DNA from: Nevskiaceae bacterium
GTDB lineage: Bacteria; Pseudomonadota; Gammaproteobacteria; Nevskiales; Nevskiaceae
Length of the DNA: 64,000 nucleotides
Reading direction: 5' to 3'
Assembly (NCBI GenBank): GCA_004297005.1
Contig: SCVA01000018.1
Location: 1-64,000, forward strand
Position numbers and translations under genes: made by a program
Notes under the pieces: generated by a model
What the model was told of the DNA's origin: nothing
What the model saw: the letters and a program-made list of their open reading frames with translations, nothing else
The model's database searches: none
Shown: piece by piece, positions 54,231-62,773 of the stretch
Position numbering within the stretch: the first letter of the stretch is position 1
Layout of the letters: each line of letters opens with the position of its first letter

Positions 54231-55447
54231 ATCCGCTGGAAACCCTCTATACCGCGCTGACTGCGCTGGCGCGCAACACCATGCGCTCGGCGCTTACCGC
54301 GCTGGGCATCGTCATCGGCGTGGCGGCGGTGATCGCGATGGTGGCGATCGGCTCCGGCGCGCGCGCCAAGGTCGATGCCGCGTTCGCGTCGATGGGCACC
54401 AATCTGCTGGTGGTGCTGTCCGGTTCCTCGCAGTCCGGTGGCGTGCGCGGCGGCTTTGGCAGCCAGCCGACGCTCACCTGGGCCGATCTCAAGGCGATCC
54501 AGACCCAGGTCGATTCGGTGCTGGCGGCGGCGCCGCAGTTGCGCGCCAACGGCAATCTGGTCGCCGAGTCCGGCAACTGGACCACCCAGATCACCGGCAC
54601 CTCGCCGGAGTTCTTCGTGATCCGCGACTGGGCCATCGCCGATGGCGCGCCGTTTACCCAGAGTGATCTCGATGCCACCCGCAAGGTGGTGGTGCTGGGC
54701 GCGACGGTGGCCGAGAACCTTTTCGGCGAGGCCTCGCCGGTTGGGCAGACGGTGCGCATCAGCAACACGCCGTTCACCGTGCTCGGCGTCCTGGCCAAGA
54801 AAGGCCAGTCGGCGATGGGCCAGGACTACGACGATGCCGCTTTCATCCCCACCAGCGCCTACCGCACCAAGTTCAGCGCCGGGCTGGCCAACTACATCGC
54901 CGGTGCCATACAGGTGCGCGCGCAGGACGGTCAGTTGGATCAGGCGCAGACCGCGATTGCCGAATTGCTGCGCGAGCGTCACCGCCTGGGCGCCAAGGCC
55001 GACGACTTCAACATCCGCAACCTCACCGAGATGGCCGAGGCGCGCAGCGAGTCGACCAAGACCTTCAGCACCCTGCTGGCGGCGGTGGCCGCGGTTTCGC
55101 TGCTGGTCGGCGGCATCGGGGTGATGAACATCATGCTGGTGTCGGTCACCGAGCGCACCCGCGAGATCGGCCTGCGCATGGCCTTGGGAGCGCGGCCGGT
55201 GGACATCCTCGCGCAGTTTCTGGCCGAGGCCTCGATGCTCTCCGCCTTCGGCGGCGTGCTGGGCGTACTGCTGGGGGTGGTCTCCGCCGACTATCTGGCC
55301 AAGCAGTTCGGCTGGAGCCTGCTGATCTCGCCGGCGGTGGTGGGTCTGGCGGTCGGCTTCTCGGCGCTGGTGGGTGTCGCCTTCGGCCTCTACCCGGCGT
55401 TGCGCGCCTCGCGGCTGGACCCGATCACCGCGCTACGTCACGAGTGA
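54227..55447 (+). CDS. MacB-type ABC permease
   Basis: 406 residues. N-terminal helix (TALGIVIGVAAVIAMVAIGS), a long periplasmic MacB_PCD domain, then three C-terminal helices with the FtsX segment VGGIGVMNIMLVSVTERTRE and LRMALGARPVDILAQFLAEA. Four helices in total, the MacB type that acts as a mechanotransmitter to expel peptides, macrolides or lipids via MacA and TolC. The 3' end overlaps the convergent CMD gene by 15 bases. Confidence 0.95.
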   Translation: MNPLETLYTALTALARNTMRSALTALGIVIGVAAVIAMVAIGSGARAKVDAAFASMGTNLLVVLSGSSQSGGVRGGFGSQPTLTWADLKAIQTQVDSVLAAAPQLRANGNLVAESGNWTTQITGTSPEFFVIRDWAIADGAPFTQSDLDATRKVVVLGATVAENLFGEASPVGQTVRISNTPFTVLGVLAKKGQSAMGQDYDDAAFIPTSAYRTKFSAGLANYIAGAIQVRAQDGQLDQAQTAIAELLRERHRLGAKADDFNIRNLTEMAEARSESTKTFSTLLAAVAAVSLLVGGIGVMNIMLVSVTERTREIGLRMALGARPVDILAQFLAEASMLSAFGGVLGVLLGVVSADYLAKQFGWSLLISPAVVGLAVGFSALVGVAFGLYPALRASRLDPITALRHE

Positions 55448-55996
55448 AGACGCGGTCGGGAAGCGCGGCGCCATGGCTTCGGGTGCCAGTTCCAGCGCGT
55501 TCACCAGCATCGCAATCTGGTGGTACTGGCCGCAGAGCATCAGGAGCTCCAGGAGCTGCTCCTCGCTGAACTCGGCGGCCAGTTCCGTCCACAAGCCGGC
55601 ATCGACGCGGTAGTTCGCGTGCAGGCTGTCGACCAGCCGCAACAGCCGTTGCTGGCGCGGGCTCCAGAGCGTGGCGTCACAGTCGGCGCGGGTGCTGTCC
55701 GCTACCTGGGCCGCACTCAGGCCGACCTTGGCGGCGAAGGCGGCGACATGCACGCCCCATTCGTATTCGGCGCCGCAAAGGGCGCAGGCGCGCAGGATCA
55801 CCAGCTCGCGGTCCTGGCGCTCCAGGCTGCCGCGGTCCAGCAGATTGCCGGCCATCATCTTGTCGAGGATGCGCGGACTGCGCGCGGCGGTGCGGAAGAT
55901 CATTAGCGGCGGCAGGCCGGGCGGCATGATGCGGGCGAAGGCGGCCTCGATGGCGGCCGGGTAGGGGGCTTGCAGCGGGGCGATGCGGGCGTGCAT
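55433..55996 (-). CDS. Carboxymuconolactone decarboxylase-family (AhpD-like) protein
   Basis: 187 residues. CMD domain with ELVILRACALCGAEYEWGVH (Cys, Glu and His close together), PRQQRLLRLVDSL and LLMLCGQYHQIAML. AhpD-like members have peroxidase or protein-disulfide activity, others act on aromatic lactones. It is divergent from the HxlR regulator with 85 bases between starts holding repeated operators, so it is probably regulated by it. Confidence 0.88.
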   Translation of the reverse strand: MHARIAPLQAPYPAAIEAAFARIMPPGLPPLMIFRTAARSPRILDKMMAGNLLDRGSLERQDRELVILRACALCGAEYEWGVHVAAFAAKVGLSAAQVADSTRADCDATLWSPRQQRLLRLVDSLHANYRVDAGLWTELAAEFSEEQLLELLMLCGQYHQIAMLVNALELAPEAMAPRFPTASSLVT

Positions 55997-56010
55997 GGCG
56001 GGGCTCCATT

Positions 56011-56055
56011 GCTACTGAAAACGTAGCGCAACGCTATCGCTATCATTTCCGTAGC
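56011..56055. promoter_or_regulatory. Repeated inverted repeats in the CMD/HxlR divergent region
   Basis: GCTAC-N7-GTAGC (56011-56027) and GCTAT-N7-GTAGC (56039-56055) are 17-bp imperfectly repeated dyads with centres 28 bases apart, and TAGCG-CAA-CGCTA (56024-56036) bridges them. The spacing on one DNA face favours a dimer-of-dimers of the HxlR protein encoded next door, controlling both promoters. Confidence 0.55.
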
Positions 56056-56081
56056 ACAAGCCCAGCTTCGAGGTAGCGCCC

Positions 56082-56492
56082 ATGACTCCAGTGCCCGGCC
56101 GTCCGGTCCGTGGTTCCCGCAGCGGCCGGCCGATCATGGCCCTGCTCGACCTGCTTGGGCGGCGCTGGTGTCTGCGCGTCCTCTGGGAGCTCCGCGAGGC
56201 GCCGGGCAGCTTCCGCAGCCTGCAGTCGCGCTGCGACGAGGTGTCGCCCAGCGTGCTCAATACCCGCCTGGCCGAGTTGCGCGCGGCGCGCCTGCTGGAG
56301 GTCTCGGAGGAGGGCTACCGGCTGACCGCCGAAGGCCGCGCGCTGGGCGAGCGGCTGCTGCAGCTTTCCAGCTGGGCCGAGGGCTGGGCGGTGGGCTTGG
56401 AGTCGGCGCAAGCGCCGGCGGCCGGCGCAGAACCCGGGGCCGTCCGCCGACGTCGAAGCCCGCTGAAGGCTGGCCCGGCGAATGGTGGTTGA
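56082..56492 (+). CDS. HxlR-family transcriptional regulator
   Basis: 136 residues. Winged-helix domain: LLDLLGRRWCLRVLWELREA, GSFRSLQSRCDEVSPSVLN and RLAELRAARLLEVSEEGYRL. The typical HxlR early Cys appears at WC. The C-terminal tail after residue 115 is Ala/Arg rich and variable. It is divergent from the CMD gene and precedes alkB by 66 bases; control of either is possible. Confidence 0.9.
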   Translation: MTPVPGRPVRGSRSGRPIMALLDLLGRRWCLRVLWELREAPGSFRSLQSRCDEVSPSVLNTRLAELRAARLLEVSEEGYRLTAEGRALGERLLQLSSWAEGWAVGLESAQAPAAGAEPGAVRRRRSPLKAGPANGG

Positions 56493-56536
56493 CTTTCCCG
56501 GCGCGGACCTGGATTCTAATTAAACGGTCGTTTTAG
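56489..56536 (+). promoter_or_regulatory. alkB promoter with TetR-type palindrome
   Basis: TTGACT (56489-56494) overlaps the HxlR stop; an AT-rich ATTCTA (56513-56518) may be the -10. Downstream lies AAACG-GT-CGTTT (56522-56533), an inverted repeat inside the wider dyad CTAA...TTAG (56516-56536). Such AACGGTCGTT cores are common for TetR proteins. A GGAGGAG ribosome binding site follows at 56547-56553. Confidence 0.45.
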
Positions 56537-56558
56537 AGCCGATTTCGGAGGAGACACC

Positions 56559-57722
56559 ATGACTACTGCAAGCCTGCCCGCTTCGGGCAACTGGACCGAC
56601 AACAAGCGCTATCTCTGGCCGCTCGGCGCGCTAGTGATGTTCCTGCCGCTGGCAGGCACCATCGCCTACCAGTACACCGGCTGGTCGATCACGCTCTGGT
56701 TTGGTTTCTTCATCCTCTACGGCCTGATCCCGATCGCTGACCGTCTGCTCGGCGAAGACGACTCCAACCCACCGGACTCGGCGATGCCCGCGCTCGCCAG
56801 CGACGGCTATTACCGCTGGGCGCTGTTCATCTCGGTGCCGGTCTATCTGGGCATGTGGGCCTACATGATCTGGTTCGTCACCAGCCAGCCTCTGCCTTGG
56901 TACGGCTGGCTGGGCGCGGTGCTGTCGCTGGGCGTCGGCTGCGGCCTGGCGATCAACATCGGCCATGAGCTGGGTCATCAGACCTCGCCGCTGGAGCGCT
57001 TCCTGGCCAAGCTGACGCTGGCGCCCGGCTTCTACGGGCACTTCTACGTCGAGCACAACCGCGGCCACCACATCCGCGTCGCCACCCCGGAAGATCCCGC
57101 CTCCTCGCGCTTCGGCGAGACCTTCTACGAGTTCCTGCCGCGCTGCGTCTACGGCTCCTTCAAGTCGGCCTGGGAAATCGAGAAGAAGCGCCTGGCGCGC
57201 GAGGGCAAGAGCGTCTGGCACTGGAGCAATGACAACCTGCAGTCCTGGGCGCTGACCGCCCTGCTCTGGGGCGCGATGGTCGCCTGGCTCGGCTGGGTGG
57301 CGCTGCCGGTGCTGCTGATCGCCGCGGTCTACGGTGGCAGTCTGCTGGAGGTGGTGAACTACCTGGAGCACTACGGCCTGATGCGCCAGAAGCGCGCCGA
57401 CGGCAGTTACGAACGCTGCCAGCCGCATCACTCCTGGAACAGCAACCACGTAGTCACCAATGTGCTGCTCTACCACCTGCAGCGGCACAGCGACCATCAC
57501 GCCAACCCGACCCGCTCCTACCAGACCCTGCGCAACTTCGACAACGTGCCGCGGCTGCCCTCCGGCTATGCGGCGATGATCCTGTTCGCCTACATCCCGC
57601 CGCTCTGGTTCTGGCTGATGGACCCCAAGGTGGTGGCCCACCACGGCGGCGATATGCGCAAGGCCAACATCAAGCCTGCAATCCGTGAGCGGGTCATCGC
57701 CCGCTATTCTGCCGCCGTCTGA
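56559..57722 (+). CDS. alkB: Alkane 1-monooxygenase
   Basis: 387 residues. Membrane diiron hydroxylase with six hydrophobic helices. The His boxes HELGHQ (136-141), EHNRGHH (165-171) and LQRHSDHHA (307-315) are all present, plus the AlkB-specific NYLEHYGL (267-274). It adds oxygen to the terminal carbon of medium- to long-chain alkanes. Electrons come from rubredoxin encoded 99 bases downstream. GGAGGAG precedes the ATG. The promoter carries a TetR-type dyad. Confidence 0.97.
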   Translation: MTTASLPASGNWTDNKRYLWPLGALVMFLPLAGTIAYQYTGWSITLWFGFFILYGLIPIADRLLGEDDSNPPDSAMPALASDGYYRWALFISVPVYLGMWAYMIWFVTSQPLPWYGWLGAVLSLGVGCGLAINIGHELGHQTSPLERFLAKLTLAPGFYGHFYVEHNRGHHIRVATPEDPASSRFGETFYEFLPRCVYGSFKSAWEIEKKRLAREGKSVWHWSNDNLQSWALTALLWGAMVAWLGWVALPVLLIAAVYGGSLLEVVNYLEHYGLMRQKRADGSYERCQPHHSWNSNHVVTNVLLYHLQRHSDHHANPTRSYQTLRNFDNVPRLPSGYAAMILFAYIPPLWFWLMDPKVVAHHGGDMRKANIKPAIRERVIARYSAAV

Positions 57723-57821
57723 GCGCTGTGCCCTCCCCGGAGCTGAGACTCCGGGGAGGCGAAAGGCCGGGTTCTTCGGCTAGGATTCGCGCCTCATTCA
57801 CCGCCTGTTTAGAGAAACTGT

Positions 57822-57986
57822 ATGAAGAAGTGGCGCTGCCTCGTTTGCGATTTCGTTTACGACGAGGCCCAGGGCTGGCCGGACGAGGGCATTGCCCCCG
57901 GCACCAAGTGGGAAGACGTGCCGGCTGGCTGGTCCTGCCCGGACTGCGGGGCATCCAAGGCGGACTTCGAGCTGGTCGAAGACTAG
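57822..57986 (+). CDS. Rubredoxin
   Basis: 54 residues, a complete Fe(Cys)4 protein. Cys6, Cys9 (CLVC), Cys39 and Cys42 (CPDC) with the ValTyrAspGlu and [11 protein letters not shown] loops typical of the family. The usual Gly after the second Cys is Asp here (CLVCD). It hands electrons to AlkB from a rubredoxin reductase, which is not encoded in the window. Its position 99 bases after alkB fits an alkane hydroxylase unit; the two may be co-transcribed. Confidence 0.95.
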   Translation: MKKWRCLVCDFVYDEAQGWPDEGIAPGTKWEDVPAGWSCPDCGASKADFELVED

Positions 57987-58097
57987 TCGGCCGCGGGTTC
58001 CAGCCGCGGTCAGGTCCCGGTTCCGGCGGCGTCCACGGCCGACTCCGGGCCGTAGTGGGGCCTGAGGCTCCATCTCCTATCCCGATTCTCTCCCGTC

Positions 58098-58409
58098 ATG
58101 TCCCAGTTCGATAACGTCAGTGTCGTCAAGAAGGCCAACGTCTATTTCGGCGGCCAATGCATCAGCCATACCGTGCTACTGCCCGACGGCAGCAAGAAAA
58201 GCATCGGCGTGATCCTGCCCAGCCAGCTCACCTTCAGCACCGGCGCTCCGGAAGTGATGGAGATCATCGCCGGCCACTGCCGCGTGCGCCTGAAGGGCGA
58301 GGCGACCAGCAAGGACTACCGTGCCGGCGAGTCGTTCAGCGTGCCGGGCAACTCCAGCTTCGAGATCGAAACCCTCGACGCATTGCACTACGTCTGCCAC
58401 TTCGGCTGA
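58098..58409 (+). CDS. ppnP: Pyrimidine/purine nucleoside phosphorylase PpnP (DUF1255)
   Basis: 103 residues of the cupin-fold PpnP family: [40 protein letters not shown] and [15 protein letters not shown]. It phosphorolyses several nucleosides to free base and ribose-1-phosphate. It lies 111 bases after rubredoxin, convergent with the unknown gene on the other strand. Confidence 0.95.
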   Translation: MSQFDNVSVVKKANVYFGGQCISHTVLLPDGSKKSIGVILPSQLTFSTGAPEVMEIIAGHCRVRLKGEATSKDYRAGESFSVPGNSSFEIETLDALHYVCHFG

Positions 58410-58417
58410 GTCCGGTT

Positions 58418-58443
58418 CTTCCCGGCTCGGTGCGGCCGGGAAG
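58418..58443. terminator. Hairpin between convergent ppnP and unknown gene
   Basis: CTTCCCGGC (58418-58426) and GCCGGGAAG (58435-58443) form a perfect 9-bp stem with an 8-base loop. Neither strand has a T run, so it may act as a weak bidirectional terminator or RNA-stability hairpin. Confidence 0.35.
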
Positions 58444-58447
58444 AGGC

Positions 58448-59056
58448 TCAGCGCGGCGATTCCGCGTCGTCGGTGCCTTTTAGCTCGAAGCGGCAGAAAT
58501 CGCCGCTGCTGGGTTCGCCCACATGGACGATCGGACTATCGGCGAGGATGCGCACGCGGAAGCCACCAAGATCCGCGACCAGTTCCTCCCCCACCCGGCG
58601 CAGACCGCGGTCGCCCTCGTTGCCGATGCGCAACAGGCTGTCATCCGGCAGTTCCGGCAGGTCGCCGGGCGGTAGCTTCTTCACGCCCAGTACGGTCAAG
58701 AGCGGTGGCAGCCGCGCCGGCATTCCGTAACGGCAGCCGTTCAGTCGTTCGGATAGCCAGTTGGTCCGCATCACCGCGCGGTCCTTTTCGCCTTCGGCCT
58801 CGAAGTGCAGCAGCAGGGCGCGGTCCTGGCCGTCGCGGTAATAAAGAAACAGCTCCTCGGCCTGGTCCTTGCCCGGAACCAGCTTGTAGACCTGGTTGGT
58901 CAGGAGGCTGGGGCTGGCGGCTTGCGCCGGCCTGGCGAGCGTCCATTGGCCGAAACGCATGGCGCTGCCGGGGTCGAAAGGGGCGGCCAAGGCCATTGGC
59001 ATGACCGAAAGGAATCCGATCAATAGCGAAATTTTCGATGCCGGCATGAAAGGCAT
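58448..59056 (-). CDS. Exported protein of unknown function
   Basis: 202 residues. Signal peptide MPFMPASKISLLIGFLSVMP with cleavage after ALA. GGAG is upstream of this ATG. The mature part has three possible beta-rich segments (VYKLVPGKDQAEELFLYYRD, ALLLHFEAEGEKDRAVMRTN, VRILADSPIVHVGEPSSGDF) and a basic loop. I recognise no family. It is divergent from the transhydrogenase operon with 87 bases between starts. Confidence 0.6.
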   Translation of the reverse strand: MPFMPASKISLLIGFLSVMPMALAAPFDPGSAMRFGQWTLARPAQAASPSLLTNQVYKLVPGKDQAEELFLYYRDGQDRALLLHFEAEGEKDRAVMRTNWLSERLNGCRYGMPARLPPLLTVLGVKKLPPGDLPELPDDSLLRIGNEGDRGLRRVGEELVADLGGFRVRILADSPIVHVGEPSSGDFCRFELKGTDDAESPR

Positions 59057-59143
59057 GGGCTAGACTCCGGCGACTTGCAAGATCGCCTTTGGTTGGAGGG
59101 GCTGTGATCTTGCCATCGAATCAAACCTAAAGCAGGAGCGTCC

Positions 59144-60268
59144 ATGCCGGTCAAACTTGCCGTGCTCAAAGAAACGCGCGCGAACGAACGCCGTGTCGCC
59201 CTCGTCCCCGTCGTCGCCGACAAGCTCAACAAGCTGGGTCTGGAGCTGTCGCTGCAGGCCGGCGCCGGCGAAGCGGTGAAGCTGGCCGACAGCGCGTACA
59301 AGAATGTCCACGCCATCGCCAACCCGCAGGGCATGGTTGGCGATGCCGACATCGTCTGCAGCGTGCAGCCGCCGGCGCTGGAAGTCGTGGAGGCGATGAA
59401 GGAGGGCGCGATCCTGCTCTCCTTCGTCTACGCTCACAAGGAAGTCGAGCTGGTCAAGAAGCTGCGTGACAAGAAGATCACCTGCTTCGCCATGGAGCTG
59501 GTGCCGCGCATCACCCGCGCGCAGGCGATGGACGCGCTGTCCTCGCAGGCGGCGCTCGCCGGCTACTACGCGGCACTGATGGGCGCCACCCATCTCGCCC
59601 GCATCCTGCCGATGATGACCACCGCCGTCGGCTCGATCCGTCCGGCCAAGTGCCTGGTGATGGGCCTGGGTGTGGCGGGCCTGCAGGCGCTCGCCACCGC
59701 GCGCCGTCTGGGGGCGATGACCGAAGGCTATGACGTGCGTCCCGAAACCAAGGAGCAGGCCGAGTCGCTGGGCGCGAAGTTTGTCGACACCGGCGTCGAC
59801 GCCCGCGGTACCGGTGGCTATGCCCGCGAGCTGACGCAGGAAGAAAAGGACAAGATCGCCGCCGTCGTCACCAAGCACATCCAGTCCGCCGACATCATCA
59901 TCACCACCGCCGCCATCCCCGGCCGCCCTTCGCCCAAGCTGATCAGCAAGGCCCAGGTCGACGGCATGAAAGCCGGCGCGGTGATCATCGACCTCGCCGC
60001 CGAGGGCGGCGGCAACTGCGAGTACACCGTGCCCGGCGAGACCGTGCAGGTCGGCCAGGTCAGCGTGGTCGGCCCGCTCAATGTGCCCTCGATGCTGGGC
60101 GAGCACGCCAGCGAGCTGTATGCCAAGAACCAGCTCAACCTGATCGAACTGTTCGTCAAGGACAAGGCGATCAACATCGACTGGAGCGACGAGGTGCTGG
60201 CCAAGGCCTGTCTCACGCACGCCGGCGAGATCAAGAACGAGGCCGCGAAGAAAGCGGTGGAAGGCTAA
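59144..60268 (+). CDS. pntAA: NAD(P) transhydrogenase alpha, soluble part
   Basis: 374 residues, only domain I (NAD-binding) of the alpha subunit. Starts MPVKLAVLKETRANERRVAL, with VMGLGVAGLQALATARRLGA for NAD and RPETKEQAESLGAKFVD. As in many alphaproteobacteria and some gammas, the alpha chain is split and the membrane part is the next gene. AGGAG is seven bases before the ATG. Its reaction links NADH/NADP+ to proton movement, supplying NADPH for the monooxygenases. Confidence 0.95.
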   Translation: MPVKLAVLKETRANERRVALVPVVADKLNKLGLELSLQAGAGEAVKLADSAYKNVHAIANPQGMVGDADIVCSVQPPALEVVEAMKEGAILLSFVYAHKEVELVKKLRDKKITCFAMELVPRITRAQAMDALSSQAALAGYYAALMGATHLARILPMMTTAVGSIRPAKCLVMGLGVAGLQALATARRLGAMTEGYDVRPETKEQAESLGAKFVDTGVDARGTGGYARELTQEEKDKIAAVVTKHIQSADIIITTAAIPGRPSPKLISKAQVDGMKAGAVIIDLAAEGGGNCEYTVPGETVQVGQVSVVGPLNVPSMLGEHASELYAKNQLNLIELFVKDKAINIDWSDEVLAKACLTHAGEIKNEAAKKAVEG

Positions 60269-60280
60269 GCGAGGCAGACC

Positions 60281-60589
60281 ATGGAACCGACAACTGTCAT
60301 CACGGGCTTCGTCGCCCTCTACATCTTTATGCTCGCGGCCTTCACCGGCTACGAGATCATCGGCCGGGTGCCGGCGATCCTGCACACGCCGCTGATGTCC
60401 GGCAGCAACTTCGTGCACGGCATCGTCGTAGTCGGCGCGATGTATGCGCTGCTCAATGCCACTACGGTGCTGGAGCAGGCCATCGGTTTCTTCGGCGTGC
60501 TGCTGGGCGCGGGTAACGCAGCCGGCGGCTACGTCGTCACCGAGCGCATGCTGGAAATGTTCAAGCCCAGCGACAAGAAGAAGAGCTAA
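60281..60589 (+). CDS. pntAB: NAD(P) transhydrogenase alpha, membrane part
   Basis: 102 residues with three hydrophobic helices. GFVALYIFMLAAFTGYEIIG and TPLMSGSNFVHGIVVVGAMYA match the C-terminal domain II segment of PntA. It is 12 bases after pntAA and 13 before pntB. Confidence 0.93.
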   Translation: MEPTTVITGFVALYIFMLAAFTGYEIIGRVPAILHTPLMSGSNFVHGIVVVGAMYALLNATTVLEQAIGFFGVLLGAGNAAGGYVVTERMLEMFKPSDKKKS

Positions 60590-60602
60590 GCGGAGCCAAG
60601 CC

Positions 60603-62030
60603 ATGAGCCCACAACTCCTCATCGACATCTCGGCGCTGCTGGCGTCGTTCCTGTTCATCTACGGCCTGAAGCGCATGTCCTCGCCGGTGACCGCGCGCAG
60701 CGGCATCGTCGTTGCCGGCGTCGGCATGCTGGTCGCGGTGCTGGCGGCCTTCCTCTACTACTTCGGCGTCTCGGAGGCGGCCAAGCCGCACCTGACCACC
60801 AACACCATCCTCGCCGCCACCGCCCTCGGCATCGGCGTCGGCTGGGCCTGGTGGAGCGGCAAGAAGGTCGCGATGACCTCGATGCCGCAGATGGTCGCGC
60901 TCTACAACGGCATGGGCGGCGGTGCCGCCGCCGCCATTGGCGCGGTGGAGCTGCTCAAGACCAGCGGCCACCACGGCGCGCTGCCGCTGGTGGTGACCAT
61001 CATCGGTTCGCTGATCGGCGCGATCTCGCTGTCCGGCTCGCTGATCGCTTGGGCCAAGCTCGACGGTCGCATCAACGGTACCTGGCGCATCAAGGGCCAG
61101 CAGCTGCTCAACGGCTCGGTGTTCCTGGCGACGCTGGTGCTCGGCCTCTACATCGCCCTGGTCGCGCACGGCCATGCCAGCCCGGCCGTCACCGGCGCCT
61201 TCTTCGCGCTGGCGTTGATCTTCGGCGTGCTGATGACCATGCCGATCGGCGGCGCCGACATGCCGGTGGTGATCTCGCTCTACAACGCCTTCACCGGCCT
61301 CGCGGTCGGCTTCGAGGGCTATGTGCTGCAGAACCCGGCGCTGATGATCGCCGGCATGGTGGTCGGCTCCGCCGGCACCCTGCTGACCCTGCTGATGGCC
61401 AAGGCCATGAACCGCAGTGTCGCCAATGTGATCTTCTCCAACTTCGGCCCCGCGGGTGACGAGGTGCAGGGCGAGATCAAGGGCAGCCAGAAGCCGGCCG
61501 AGGCCGGCGACGCGGCGATCAACATGCGCTATGCGTCCAAGGTGATCATCGCCCCCGGCTACGGCCTCGCGGTCGCCCAGGCGCAGCACAAGCTGTTCGA
61601 GTTCGTGAAGCTGTTGACCGATGCCGGGGTCGAGGTGAAGTTCGCCATCCACCCGGTGGCGGGCCGCATGCCCGGCCACATGAACGTGCTGCTCGCCGAA
61701 GCCGGCGTGCCCTACGACATGATCTTCGACATGGAAGACGTCAACGGCGAGTTCAAGGAGGCCGACGTCGCCATCGTCATCGGCGCCAACGACACCGTGA
61801 ACCCGGCGGCGCGCACCAACAAGTCCAGCCCGATCTACGGCATGCCCATCCTCAACGTCGACCAGGCCAAGCAGGTCTACGTGGTCAAGCGTGGTCAGGG
61901 TAAGGGTTACTCGGGCGTCGAGAACGAGCTGTTCTTCGCCGACAACTGCAACCTCGTCTACGGCGACGCGCAGAAGGTGATGGTGGCGATGATCCAGGCG
62001 GTGAAGTCGCTGGACGGCGGCGGACACTAA
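60603..62030 (+). CDS. pntB: NAD(P) transhydrogenase beta
   Basis: 475 residues. About nine helices in the N-terminal 280 residues (MGGGAAAAIGAVELL, MPIGGADMPVVISLYNAFTG), then the NADP-binding domain III: IIAPGYGLAVAQAQHKLFEF and GANDTVNPAARTNKSSPIYG. AGCGGAGCC lies before the ATG. It completes the proton-translocating transhydrogenase. Confidence 0.97.
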   Translation: MSPQLLIDISALLASFLFIYGLKRMSSPVTARSGIVVAGVGMLVAVLAAFLYYFGVSEAAKPHLTTNTILAATALGIGVGWAWWSGKKVAMTSMPQMVALYNGMGGGAAAAIGAVELLKTSGHHGALPLVVTIIGSLIGAISLSGSLIAWAKLDGRINGTWRIKGQQLLNGSVFLATLVLGLYIALVAHGHASPAVTGAFFALALIFGVLMTMPIGGADMPVVISLYNAFTGLAVGFEGYVLQNPALMIAGMVVGSAGTLLTLLMAKAMNRSVANVIFSNFGPAGDEVQGEIKGSQKPAEAGDAAINMRYASKVIIAPGYGLAVAQAQHKLFEFVKLLTDAGVEVKFAIHPVAGRMPGHMNVLLAEAGVPYDMIFDMEDVNGEFKEADVAIVIGANDTVNPAARTNKSSPIYGMPILNVDQAKQVYVVKRGQGKGYSGVENELFFADNCNLVYGDAQKVMVAMIQAVKSLDGGGH

Positions 62031-62047
62031 GCGTCGAGCATCGCTCC

Positions 62048-62091
62048 CCGGCCACGGCCCCGCTTGCGCGGCGCCGTGGCCGGTTTCGTTT
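62048..62091 (+). terminator. Terminator of the pnt operon
   Basis: CCGGCCACGGC (62048-62058) and GCCGTGGCCGG (62073-62083) form a perfect 11-bp stem, and the loop itself can pair as CCGC-TTGC-GCGG. It is followed by TTTCGTTT. The T tract is interrupted but the stem is very strong. Confidence 0.7.
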
Positions 62092-62098
62092 CAGCGCT

Positions 62099-62740
62099 CT
62101 ATAGGCCCAGCGTCGATCTGGCGACTGCCCAGTACGCGCGGCGCTCGCTGAGCCCGTTCTTGCCGCCGTTGATCTTCACGGTGATGGTGACGAAGTCCGC
62201 GTCGTCATCGTCGTCGCTGCGGTCGTCGGCGAGTTCGTTGAGGCCGTGCGACTTCCAGTAGTGGGCGGCCGAGCGGGCTGCCGGCCCGGCTTGCAGCAGC
62301 AGGTCGGGATTGCTGGTGAGCGGCAGTCCCAGCGCCGTGCCGACGGCTTTGTAGTTGCCGCGGCCGGTTACTTGCAGCAGGCCGCGACCACGGAAGCGCC
62401 AACCGTCGCCGCTGTTGGCGTCGCCGTTGCCCATGCGGTCGGCATAGACCCGGTTGGCCAGTTTTTCCGGCTGACCGACATAGGGCGCGGCGTCGGCCTC
62501 GGTGGGAAAGCGCTTGGGCCAGACCGCGCAGATGCGTTTGGCGGTGCTGTAGTTGAGGTTCTCCACCAGGCGTCGCATCTCGCCCGATTCATGGGCGATC
62601 TGCGCCAGGAAGGCGGCGATGCGATCGGCCCGGCTGGCGATCTGGAATTCGGCCATGGCACTGTTGAGCACCGTGGTCCAGGTGGGAATGTCCGGGTTCC
62701 TGGGCATGATCCGACCGAGTTGGGTTTGGCTGATGTTCAT
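62099..62740 (-). CDS. GH19 chitinase/endolysin-like lysozyme
   Basis: 213 residues, one GH19 domain with no signal peptide. Catalytic Glu51 in IAHESGEMRRLVENLNYS, then GWRFRGRGLLQVTGRGNY and a C-terminal Asp-rich loop (DRSDDDDDADF) before the final strands. Phage-type and T6SS-type GH19 muramidases look like this. It lies downstream of the two unknown genes on the same strand, so it may be delivered or activated with them. No holin or phage genes are present, so it is not clearly prophage. Confidence 0.87.
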   Translation of the reverse strand: MNISQTQLGRIMPRNPDIPTWTTVLNSAMAEFQIASRADRIAAFLAQIAHESGEMRRLVENLNYSTAKRICAVWPKRFPTEADAAPYVGQPEKLANRVYADRMGNGDANSGDGWRFRGRGLLQVTGRGNYKAVGTALGLPLTSNPDLLLQAGPAARSAAHYWKSHGLNELADDRSDDDDDADFVTITVKINGGKNGLSERRAYWAVARSTLGL

Positions 62741-62773
62741 GGGTACCTCACTGGGGGATGGAGACCGCTGATC

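Noticed and set aside
60561-62027. A 488-codon minus-strand frame opposite pntB
   Set aside because: His/Asp/Val-rich shadow; pntB on the plus strand is unambiguous.
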